This document shows positions 9,944 to 16,332 of a stretch of DNA of 27,491 nt, one piece after another (within the stretch, counting starts at the first letter, position 1; each line of letters starts with the position of its first letter). A program made the translations under genes and the position numbers. A model generated the notes under the pieces. That model was not told the DNA's origin, made no database searches, and saw nothing but the letters and a program-made list of their open reading frames with translations. This DNA comes from Bacteroidales bacterium UBA1077 (lineage in GTDB: Bacteria; Bacteroidota; Bacteroidia; Bacteroidales; UBA932), in contig DCCQ01000140.1 in NCBI GenBank assembly GCA_002314195.1, positions 1 to 27,491 on the forward strand, in the 5' to 3' direction.

Positions 9944-9978
9944 GACCGCATGAGCACGTATTTTATACTCATGCGGTC
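9944..9978 (-). other. Perfect hairpin between ECF sigma and anti-sigma genes
   Basis: GACCGCATGAG at 9944-9954 is the exact reverse complement of CTCATGCGGTC at 9968-9978, giving an 11-bp stem with a 13-nt loop. Read in the direction of the operon, the stem is followed by CTTTATGTTG, a poor U tract. On the opposite strand a T7 run follows after a short gap (9984-9990). It lies wholly in the 121-bp gap between the sigma stop and the FecR start. It may act as a partial terminator, an attenuator or an RNA-stability element that sets the sigma to anti-sigma ratio. The structure is seen; the function is inferred. Confidence 0.6.
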
Positions 9979-9997
9979 ACACATTTTTTTGTCGAAA

Positions 9998-10579
9998 TCA
10001 GACAAACAATTGCAGGAAAACAGCCAAAGACATTATTTTTCTGACCTTGGCGAGAGCCCTGGACAAGAGGTTACGCACCGACTGGACGTTCATGTCCATG
10101 AGCGCGGCGGTCTCCTCGAAAGAGAAACCTAACGTGTAATGAAGGTAAACGGTCTCCTTCTGCCTGTCCGTCATGGCTGACAGAGCGCGTTTGTACTTTT
10201 CCTCCGTCTCGGTCCGATTCTCAAATTCGCATGCAGCGTCATCCGAGAGCCTCCACTCAACGTTGAAAGGGATGTCGTCCAGGTTTATGGAAGGAAATCT
10301 GCTCTCCCTCTTCATGTTGTCATAGATCTGCCCGCGGAGAGACTTGAACAGATAAGCTTTAGGGCTCTTGATGTCCGAGGGAAGCCTTACCGCACTGAAC
10401 AACTTTACGAAAACATCATGAATCGCATCGGTCAGGATGTCCCGGTCGGAAACGATTTTCATCCCGTATCGGTACATCTCGTCGACATACAGATCATAAA
10501 TCCGGGAAAACGCTTCGGAATCTCTTTCCGTGAACTTTTTCCAGAGCGCCGTTTCAGATATTTCGGAGTCGTTCATCAT
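9998..10579 (-). CDS. ECF-type RNA polymerase sigma-70 factor
   Basis: A 193-residue protein with region 2 (about 20-90: YDLYVDEMYRYGMKIVSDRD, then DAIHDVFVKLF and YLFKSLRGQIYDNMKRESR) and region 4 (about 130-185: MTDRQKETVYLHYTLGFS, then FEETAALMDMNVQSVRNLLSRALAKVRK, a helix-turn-helix for the -35 element). Regions 1 and 3 are absent, as in ECF sigma factors. It belongs to the Bacteroidota group paired with FecR proteins and SusC transducers. It opens the locus, followed by FecR and two SusC/SusD pairs, and should drive transcription of its own operon when the anti-sigma factor is signalled. The ORF begins with two adjacent ATG codons (10579 and 10576). A candidate vegetative -7 box lies about 35 bp upstream of the start. 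Confidence 0.96.
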   Translation of the reverse strand: MMNDSEISETALWKKFTERDSEAFSRIYDLYVDEMYRYGMKIVSDRDILTDAIHDVFVKLFSAVRLPSDIKSPKAYLFKSLRGQIYDNMKRESRFPSINLDDIPFNVEWRLSDDAACEFENRTETEEKYKRALSAMTDRQKETVYLHYTLGFSFEETAALMDMNVQSVRNLLSRALAKVRKIMSLAVFLQLFV

Positions 10580-10613
10580 CCCTACGCAAGATTTTCTAAT
10601 GGAAAATCGTTTG

Positions 10614-10621
10614 CAAATCTA
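10614..10621 (-). promoter_or_regulatory. Candidate -7 box for the ECF sigma operon
   Basis: The minus strand reads TAGATTTG, matching the Bacteroidota -7 consensus TAnnTTTG, about 35 bp before the sigma-factor ATG. I find no TTTG at the expected -33 distance, so the promoter is either weak or partly dependent on an activator or on the ECF sigma factor itself. The rest of the 10580-10713 gap shows nothing else I can support. Confidence 0.4.
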
Positions 10622-10713
10622 CTAAAAAAAGCGGTAGAACGTATTTTCTTTAAAACAATCCCCCTCCATCAGAGGACTTGGAAGCCGTTTTGATCTGTTT
10701 GAAATGATCTTTA

Positions 10714-11643
10714 TTACGCTTCGGTCTTCTTGGTGCAGCAGTACTGGGATAGGACGATACCGAGGACGGCGACTAAGACTCCGAACCATTGGATCATGGA
10801 GAGGTGCTCGCGGCCGATGACTTCGGCCACAAGGGCGGTGGCGACGCACATCATGGCGAGGAACACGCTGGACTTGCCGACACCTAAATTCTTGATGGTC
10901 ATTGCCCAGAGGGAGAAGGCAAGGCTGGAGCAGAGGACTGCAAGGCAGAGAATCGGCTCAAGGACTTCCCAAGAAAGGAGTCTGGAGTCAAAATCCTCGA
11001 TGCCTTTTGTCAGGAAGAACGGCAGGAAGTACAGTGAGCCGATAAGGAACTGGTACATCACAATGACCTGCGGTTTGTAGCCGTCTGCCAGGAGCTTTGT
11101 CAGCGAGGCGTGGCCGACTTCCGAGAACACAGCGATCATCAGAAGGATGACACCAAGGATGAAGTTCTGTGGAACTCCTTCTTCACCTCCCTGATGTAGA
11201 AGGACAAGACATATTCCACCCAAGGTCACGGCGATTCCGAAGCCGTTCAGGAGCGAGATGCGCTCCTTGAAGAACAACGCTCCTGCTCCTACTGAGAAGA
11301 TCGGCACAGAGGCGATGATCATGGCGCTGATGGTCGGCGATCCTGTCTCCTTGATGCCGTAGGTCTCGCAAAGAAAGTAGATAAGCGGCTCGAACAGAGC
11401 GAGAAACGCAAATTTAACCAAGTCCTTGCGGGCGATGAGGCGGAATGCGCGTGTGGATATATTGAAAAGAAGGAGTATGATGCCGGCGACAAATATCCTT
11501 ATCGGGACGAAATAGAAGATCGGAACATCAAGGGCGATCAGTTTGTCGCTCCAGATGTAGGACATTCCCCAAAGCACAATGGCAAAGACAGACAGCAGAT
11601 AGACTACCGCCTTGTTGTCGCATATACTTTTAGCAGCGCTCAT
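10714..11643 (-). CDS. EamA/DMT-family permease
   Basis: A 309-residue integral membrane protein with about ten hydrophobic helices in two homologous five-helix EamA halves. Half one ends with ALFFKERISLLNGFGIAVTLGG and half two with EVIGREHLSMIQWFGVLVAVLG, the characteristic acidic motif before the last helix of each repeat. Drug/metabolite transporters of this kind export or exchange small metabolites such as amino acids; the substrate cannot be read from sequence. I chose the ATG at 11643 rather than an in-frame ATG 15 codons upstream, because a -7 box lies 33-40 bp before 11643, inside the longer reading frame. The gene ends in a double stop (TAA TAA). It is separated by 85 bp from Tex upstream and by 134 bp from the sigma factor downstream, so it is probably a monocistron. 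Confidence 0.93.
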   Translation of the reverse strand: MSAAKSICDNKAVVYLLSVFAIVLWGMSYIWSDKLIALDVPIFYFVPIRIFVAGIILLLFNISTRAFRLIARKDLVKFAFLALFEPLIYFLCETYGIKETGSPTISAMIIASVPIFSVGAGALFFKERISLLNGFGIAVTLGGICLVLLHQGGEEGVPQNFILGVILLMIAVFSEVGHASLTKLLADGYKPQVIVMYQFLIGSLYFLPFFLTKGIEDFDSRLLSWEVLEPILCLAVLCSSLAFSLWAMTIKNLGVGKSSVFLAMMCVATALVAEVIGREHLSMIQWFGVLVAVLGIVLSQYCCTKKTEA

Positions 11644-11675
11644 ACAGAAAAAAATCACATTACCTTTCAGATTTA

Positions 11676-11683
11676 CAAAGATA
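11676..11683 (-). promoter_or_regulatory. Candidate -7 box for the EamA permease gene
   Basis: The minus strand reads TATCTTTG, a match to TAnnTTTG and identical to the -7 box of the SusC promoter at 25407-25414. It lies 33 bp before the chosen ATG at 11643. The -33 position has TTTC rather than TTTG and is covered by a palindrome (11693-11707), which suggests regulation there. Confidence 0.5.
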
Positions 11684-11692
11684 ATCAAAATT

Positions 11693-11707
11693 TTCTTTCA
11701 GAAAGAA
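11693..11707. repeat. 15-bp palindrome over the -33 region of the EamA promoter
   Basis: TTCTTTC at 11693-11699 and GAAAGAA at 11701-11707 are exact reverse complements around a single central A. A one-base loop cannot form a good RNA hairpin, so a DNA operator is more likely than a terminator for Tex. Its position over the -33 zone would allow repression of the permease gene. The function is inferred. Confidence 0.4.
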
Positions 11708-11728
11708 ATAATATTCAAATATTCACTA

Positions 11729-13846
11729 TCATTTTAACAGTCTCAAAGAAATGCGCTTGCGGTCAAGATCGACATCAAGGACGCTGACGCGGACCTTCTG
11801 GTGAAGCTTGACTTTCTGGCCACGCATCTGAGAGACGTGGATGAGGCCGTTCTCATGGATGCCGATGTCCACGAACGCGCCGAAGGCGGTCACGTTGGTG
11901 ACGATTCCCGGCAGTTCCATACCTGACTTCAGGTCGTCAATCTCGTGTATGTCATCAGCGAAACTGAACTCCTGAGCGCTCTGGCGAGGGTCACGGCCAG
12001 GTTTGGCCAATTCTTTAAGAATATCATTAATCGTAGGAAGACCGAACTCTCCCTCCACGTAGGCCGAAGGATCTATCTTCCCTATCAAAGCCTCATTACC
12101 AAGCAGTTCTTTGGTGCTGACACCAAGATCGGAAGCCATCCTGTCAACGATGTGATAACACTCTGGGTGAACGGCTGAATTGTCAAGCGGATTCTCAGCG
12201 TTCTGAATCCGCAGGAAGCCAGCGCACTGCTCGAAAGCCTTCGGGCCGAGTTTCGGCACCTTGCGCAATTGCGAGCGGGAAGCGAATCCTCCAATCGAAG
12301 TACGATAATCCACGATGTTCGAGGCCAATGCCGGACCGATTCCGGAAACATAACTCAGGAGATACGGGCTTGCCGTGTTGAGATTCACTCCGACACTGTT
12401 CACGCAGATAATCACTGTGTTGTCCAGTTTCTCACGCAGCAGATTCTGATCCACATCGTGCTGGTACTGCCCCACGCCCAATGACTTAGGGTCAATCTTG
12501 ACCAACTCCGACAGTGGATCCATCAGACGGCGGCCGATCGACACCGCTCCGCGGACTGTCACATCCTCATCAGGAAATTCCTGCCTCGCGACCTCGGAGG
12601 CTGAATATATCGACGCACCATCCTCGCTGACAGTGAACACCTTGACATTCTCCGGAATGCCGACACGCTTGATGAAATCCTCGGTCTCGCGGGAGGCCGT
12701 GCCGTTTCCTATGGCGATGACCTCGATGGCATATTCATCAATCATTGAAGCGACTGCCATTATCGACTTAATCTTCTCGCTCTGAGGAGGATGCGGAAAT
12801 ATGATCTCATGGTGCAGGAGGTTGCCTTGCTCGTCCAAACAGACGATCTTGCAGCCGTTGCGGAAACCAGGGTCTATCGCCATTGTCCTTTTCTGGCCGA
12901 CCGGAGCGGAGAGAAGAAGTTGCGTAAGGTTCTCTCCAAAAACATTGATCGACTCTATGTCAGCCTTTTCCTTAGCCTCCTTGACGATCTCATTGGTCAA
13001 TGACGGCTCAAGCAATCTTTTGTAGGCATCGTCGACAGCCAGACGGATCTGCTCCGCAAGCCTGGCTCCAGGATAGCGATGCTCCTGACAGAAATCATAA
13101 TAGATTTTGTTGCCGCACTTCTCAGGATCGGCATCAAGGCCAATCGACAGAAAGCCTTCCTTCTCAGCGCGCAAAATCGCCAACAAATTGTGCGACGGAA
13201 TCCTCTGAAGCGGCATGGAGAAATTGAAATACGTCCTGTACTTCGAGGCTTCGGCATTGTCTAAAGCAGCCTTTGTGGCCTTGGACTCGATCCTGCGGGT
13301 TCTGAATATGTGCCTGAGGTTCTCGCGTACAGTCTGCGACTCGGAAAGACGCTCCGCGATGATGTCACGGGCACCTGCAAGAGCCTCCTCAACGGAGCCG
13401 ACCTTGTCACCGACATATTTCCGTGCCTCAGTCTCAGGATCAGCCACCTCAACCTTCCACATCTTGTCCGCCAATGGCTCCAGACCTTTTTCCTTCGCCA
13501 TCGTCGCACGGGTTCTGCGCTTTGGCCTGTAAGGCAGGTACAGATCCTCCAACTCACTGGCCACCACACAGTTCTCTATCCTGGAGCGTAATTCGTCCGT
13601 CAATTTGCCCTGTTCAGTTATCGTGGACAGTATCCCGGCCTTCCTTTTCTCCATCTCGGTGAACACATCATTCCAATGCTTGATCTCAGCCACGGCGACA
13701 TCGTCCAGCCCTCCGGTCTTCTCCTTTCTGTAACGGCTGATGAAGGGAATCGTGTTTCCTTCCTCGAAAAGATGGACGCAGTTCTCGACCTGCCAATCCT
13801 TGACACCGATGGCGCGGGCGATATAGTCAATATAGATATTTTTCAT
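11729..13846 (-). CDS. tex: Tex-family transcription accessory / S1 RNA-binding protein
   Basis: A 705-residue protein with the Tex architecture: N-terminal helical Tex domain (FISRYRKEKTGGLDD near residue 40, then YLPYRPKRRTRATMAKEKGL near 105); YqgF/RNase-H-like domain about 320-450 (AIDPGFRNGCKIVCLD, IGNGTASRETEDF); helix-hairpin-helix region about 485-560 (YVSGIGPALASNIVDYR, KVPKLGPKAFEQCAGFLRI); and a C-terminal S1 domain about 635-705 (GIVTNVTAFGAFVDIGIHEN, then GLIHVSQM). Tex proteins bind nucleic acids and act in transcription, influencing gene expression and stress tolerance in several bacteria. I start at the ATG at 13846; an upstream in-frame TTG at 13852 is less likely. The CLC gene ends 34 bp upstream on the same strand with no terminator between, so the two may be co-transcribed. 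Confidence 0.96.
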   Translation of the reverse strand: MKNIYIDYIARAIGVKDWQVENCVHLFEEGNTIPFISRYRKEKTGGLDDVAVAEIKHWNDVFTEMEKRKAGILSTITEQGKLTDELRSRIENCVVASELEDLYLPYRPKRRTRATMAKEKGLEPLADKMWKVEVADPETEARKYVGDKVGSVEEALAGARDIIAERLSESQTVRENLRHIFRTRRIESKATKAALDNAEASKYRTYFNFSMPLQRIPSHNLLAILRAEKEGFLSIGLDADPEKCGNKIYYDFCQEHRYPGARLAEQIRLAVDDAYKRLLEPSLTNEIVKEAKEKADIESINVFGENLTQLLLSAPVGQKRTMAIDPGFRNGCKIVCLDEQGNLLHHEIIFPHPPQSEKIKSIMAVASMIDEYAIEVIAIGNGTASRETEDFIKRVGIPENVKVFTVSEDGASIYSASEVARQEFPDEDVTVRGAVSIGRRLMDPLSELVKIDPKSLGVGQYQHDVDQNLLREKLDNTVIICVNSVGVNLNTASPYLLSYVSGIGPALASNIVDYRTSIGGFASRSQLRKVPKLGPKAFEQCAGFLRIQNAENPLDNSAVHPECYHIVDRMASDLGVSTKELLGNEALIGKIDPSAYVEGEFGLPTINDILKELAKPGRDPRQSAQEFSFADDIHEIDDLKSGMELPGIVTNVTAFGAFVDIGIHENGLIHVSQMRGQKVKLHQKVRVSVLDVDLDRKRISLRLLK

Positions 13847-13880
13847 ATTCAAAGTGTTATCAATCAGAAATATTCAACTG

Positions 13881-15650
13881 TCAATCCTGCGAGACTACCT
13901 TCAGCTCGTCCCTGTAAGCCGAGAAGATCTTGGACTTTGAGACGAACCCGACATAGGTTCTGTCACGCCTCACCACCGGAAGGTTCCAAGCCGATGTCTC
14001 CTCGAATTTCTTCATCACCGAATCCATCTTCTCGTCCTCATAGACATATTCCTCGGCGCTCCGCATGAAGTTGAAAACGTGGAGGGTCTCATATTCATCG
14101 GTTCTGAACATGTCCTTGCGGATGTCCTCCAGGGAGACGAACCCTTGAAAGCGGTCTTTTGAGTCAAGAACCGGGAATATGTTTCTGGTGGATTCCGAAA
14201 TGACTTCGACAAGCCTGCCGAGGGTGTCATCAATCTTCACAGTGGAAAAGTCTGTCTCTATCACATCCGAAACTTTCAGAAGGGTCAGCACGGCCTGGTC
14301 ACTGTCGTGAGTCAAAAGCTCTCCCCTCTGGGCTATACGCTTGGTGTAGATGGAATATTTCTCAACTATTCTGGTGGTCCCGAAGGAAATTGTCGAAGTA
14401 AGGATAAGCGGAAGGAACAAGTCATAACCTCCTGAAATCTCAGCGATAAGGAAGATCGCGGTCATCGGGGCCTGCATCACTCCGGCCATCAGCCCGGCCA
14501 TCCCGACCAACACGAAATTCTGCTCCGGTACACTCATCAGAGTGCCGTCAAAAAGCAGATTGAGGGTTCTCGCCACCACGAAACCGGCAATCGCACCCAC
14601 AAATAGCGTAGGACCGAAAGTTCCGCCCACACCCCCTCCAGCGTTGGTCAAAGTCATAGAAAACACCTTGAGCAGCAGAATCAAGAGGAAGAAAACCGGC
14701 ACGGACCAAGGGCTGTCAGTCAGAAAAGCAAGCGGAGTTTGGCCGTCAAGCGAAAGTTCCTGCCCGTTGAGCAGAACTCCCAACGACTCATAGCCTTCAC
14801 CATAAAGCGGAGGAAAAAGGAATATCAAGATTCCGAGTCCGACAGCGCACAATGTCCATTTGATAAAGGCGTTGTCCATCTTCCCGATCCTGTCCTCCAA
14901 CTTGAGGGTCGTGCGGATGAAATAGATGGAGCAGGCACCGCAGAAAAGGCCAAGAACTATGTAGAAAGGAATATTCTTGAGCGCAAACGGGGTCAAGGTA
15001 CACTCAAACGGTGTCGAGGACCCAAGGAATATGTACGAGACCACTGTCGCTGACACTGTCGAAAGGAGCAGCGGCATCATTGAGGTCATCGAGATGTTGA
15101 ACAGCAGGATCTCCAGCACGAAGAGGACACCGGCAAGAGGAGCTTTGAATATTCCTGCCACAGCGGCGGCGGATCCACAACCCAACAGGACGGTCATGCT
15201 CCTGTAGGACAATCCCATGTAGCGGGCGAAGTTGGATCCGATGGCCGCACCGGTGTAGACGATCGGGGCCTCCGCTCCCACTGATCCGCCAAAGCCGATG
15301 GTGACGGAACTGGCCGCGATCGAGGACCACATGTTATGCGGTTTGATCCTGGATTCGTGTCTGGAGACAGCCTGAAGGGCTTTTGTGACTCCGTGGCCAA
15401 TCTTGTCCTTTATCACATATTTACAGAACAGCATAGCCAGAAGCATCCCGACTCCAGGAAGAACAAGGTAGTAGAGCGCCCCGTCCAGCACACCTCCGAA
15501 AGCGTCACGCAAACCTTCCTGGATCACCGAGATCAAAGTCTTGAGCAGCACGGCGGCCAGCCCGACCACGATTCCGACGACGAGGCTGAGCACAAGGAGC
15601 TGGTTCCTTTCCGACAAGCGGGATATGGGATTCAACTTTGGCATATTCAT
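13881..15650 (-). CDS. CLC-family chloride channel/transporter with two CBS domains
   Basis: A 589-residue membrane protein. Residues about 15-430 form the CLC core. The gating-glutamate motif appears as GSVGAEAP (GxExP retained) and the third anion-site motif as GGTFGPTLFVG (GxFxP retained). The first motif, canonically GSGIP, reads GHGVT here, replacing the Ser that coordinates the central ion. The C-terminal 130 residues are a CBS-domain pair (NIFPVLDSKDRFQGFVSLED, then NLPVVRRDRTYVGFVSKSKI), which in other CLC proteins binds nucleotides and modulates gating. The role is anion flux or proton-coupled anion exchange across the inner membrane; which of the two cannot be decided here. A second in-frame ATG lies at 15644. 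It is divergent from the gene at 15700 across a 49-bp promoter region. Confidence 0.95.
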   Translation of the reverse strand: MNMPKLNPISRLSERNQLLVLSLVVGIVVGLAAVLLKTLISVIQEGLRDAFGGVLDGALYYLVLPGVGMLLAMLFCKYVIKDKIGHGVTKALQAVSRHESRIKPHNMWSSIAASSVTIGFGGSVGAEAPIVYTGAAIGSNFARYMGLSYRSMTVLLGCGSAAAVAGIFKAPLAGVLFVLEILLFNISMTSMMPLLLSTVSATVVSYIFLGSSTPFECTLTPFALKNIPFYIVLGLFCGACSIYFIRTTLKLEDRIGKMDNAFIKWTLCAVGLGILIFLFPPLYGEGYESLGVLLNGQELSLDGQTPLAFLTDSPWSVPVFFLLILLLKVFSMTLTNAGGGVGGTFGPTLFVGAIAGFVVARTLNLLFDGTLMSVPEQNFVLVGMAGLMAGVMQAPMTAIFLIAEISGGYDLFLPLILTSTISFGTTRIVEKYSIYTKRIAQRGELLTHDSDQAVLTLLKVSDVIETDFSTVKIDDTLGRLVEVISESTRNIFPVLDSKDRFQGFVSLEDIRKDMFRTDEYETLHVFNFMRSAEEYVYEDEKMDSVMKKFEETSAWNLPVVRRDRTYVGFVSKSKIFSAYRDELKVVSQD

Positions 15651-15669
15651 ACAAAAATAGTTATTTTTG
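15637..15669 (+). promoter_or_regulatory. Consensus Bacteroidota promoter for the 15700 operon
   Basis: TTTG at 15637-15640, a 21-bp spacer and TATTTTTG at 15662-15669 match the TTTG-N19-21-TAnnTTTG promoter described for Bacteroides. Transcription would start near 15673-15677, leaving a leader of about 25 nt before the ATG at 15700. The -33 element lies inside the start of the divergent CLC gene. Confidence 0.7.
15652..15669. promoter_or_regulatory. Back-to-back -7 boxes forming an 18-bp palindrome
   Basis: CAAAAATAGTTATTTTTG is a perfect inverted repeat of 8 bp with a 2-bp centre. Each arm is itself a TAnnTTTG -7 box, one facing right (15662-15669) and one facing left (15652-15659 on the minus strand). 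The left-facing box lies only 1 bp from the CLC ATG at 15650, so if it is used the CLC mRNA would be leaderless or start at the second ATG (15644). No TTTG is seen at -33 for the left-facing box. The palindrome is certain; its use as a minus-strand promoter is a guess. Confidence 0.5.
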
Positions 15670-15699
15670 CGATAGTGTAAAACATCTAATATTCATGAA

Positions 15700-16332
15700 A
15701 TGAAAAAAGTCTTAGTGTCGCTGATAAGCGCCATGCTGGTCGCCCTGCTTGGGGTGATCGGGCTGAACATCTTCAAGAACGCCAGCCCGAGGGAAAGGGT
15801 GAAGGCAGAAAACGGAAGCAGGATTATCGTGGAGGAACTGAGCTTCTACCACCGCAACGACAAAATATTCGGGAAAGCCTTCAAGCCCGCCGATGACAAA
15901 GGTTTCTTTCCTGACTCGCTGGGACCGAGACCCGTTGTCATATTCTTTCACGAACCGCTTAAGACAGCATACCCGGAAGGGTTTGTAAAGGCTTTGGTTC
16001 CAGAGGGGCTGATCGGCTACACGACCGCCTTCCACGAGAAAGGCAAGGATGTTGAGTTTATTGTGAAGAAGATCGGCAAGGAGAGATTCGCTGATTCGGA
16101 CAGGATTTACCTGGTCAGCGACACTTTCGCCTCTGAAGCCGTCGTCAAGGCGGCATATAAACTGAAGAAGACTGTCAGCGGATTAATGCTCATCGAACCG
16201 GAGATCAGCGACAAGACTGCCGGGCTTATCCCCAAACTTGGCTATGATGTCCTTACAATAGACGCTTCCGGAAAATCATCAGCAAAAGACAAGGCTATTG
16301 ATTATCTTGAACTTAAAGGCGCATTGAAATGA
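15700..16332 (+). CDS. Membrane-anchored alpha/beta-hydrolase-like protein
   Basis: A 210-residue protein. Residues 4-24 (VLVSLISAMLVALLGVIGLNI) are an uncleaved anchor or signal peptide. The rest follows an alpha/beta-hydrolase core: strand PVVIFFHEP (78-86), where FFHE sits at the oxyanion HG position; then a helix; then strand and elbow RIYLVSDTFASEAVVKAAYK (135-154), where the nucleophile elbow G-x-S-x-G would be; then LMLIEPEI and YDVLTIDAS. At the elbow the nucleophile position appears to be Thr142 within SDTFAS, so normal Ser hydrolase chemistry is doubtful. I do not recognise a named family. It overlaps the following oxidoreductase by 4 bp (ATGA), so the two are translationally coupled and probably act in one process. 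A consensus promoter lies just upstream. Confidence 0.75.
   Translation: MKKVLVSLISAMLVALLGVIGLNIFKNASPRERVKAENGSRIIVEELSFYHRNDKIFGKAFKPADDKGFFPDSLGPRPVVIFFHEPLKTAYPEGFVKALVPEGLIGYTTAFHEKGKDVEFIVKKIGKERFADSDRIYLVSDTFASEAVVKAAYKLKKTVSGLMLIEPEISDKTAGLIPKLGYDVLTIDASGKSSAKDKAIDYLELKGALK

Noticed and set aside
9812..10132. Plus-strand open frame spanning the sigma/FecR gap
   Set aside because: It overlaps both genes antisense and contains the hairpin; there is no start-site or family evidence.
10622..10713. Short inverted bases near 10660-10680 as a terminator for the permease
   Set aside because: The arms are only about 4 bp and there is no U tract in the minus direction.
11693..11707. Palindrome after Tex as an intrinsic terminator
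   Set aside because: The loop would be a single base and the arms are AT-rich, so a stable RNA hairpin is unlikely; treated as an operator candidate instead.
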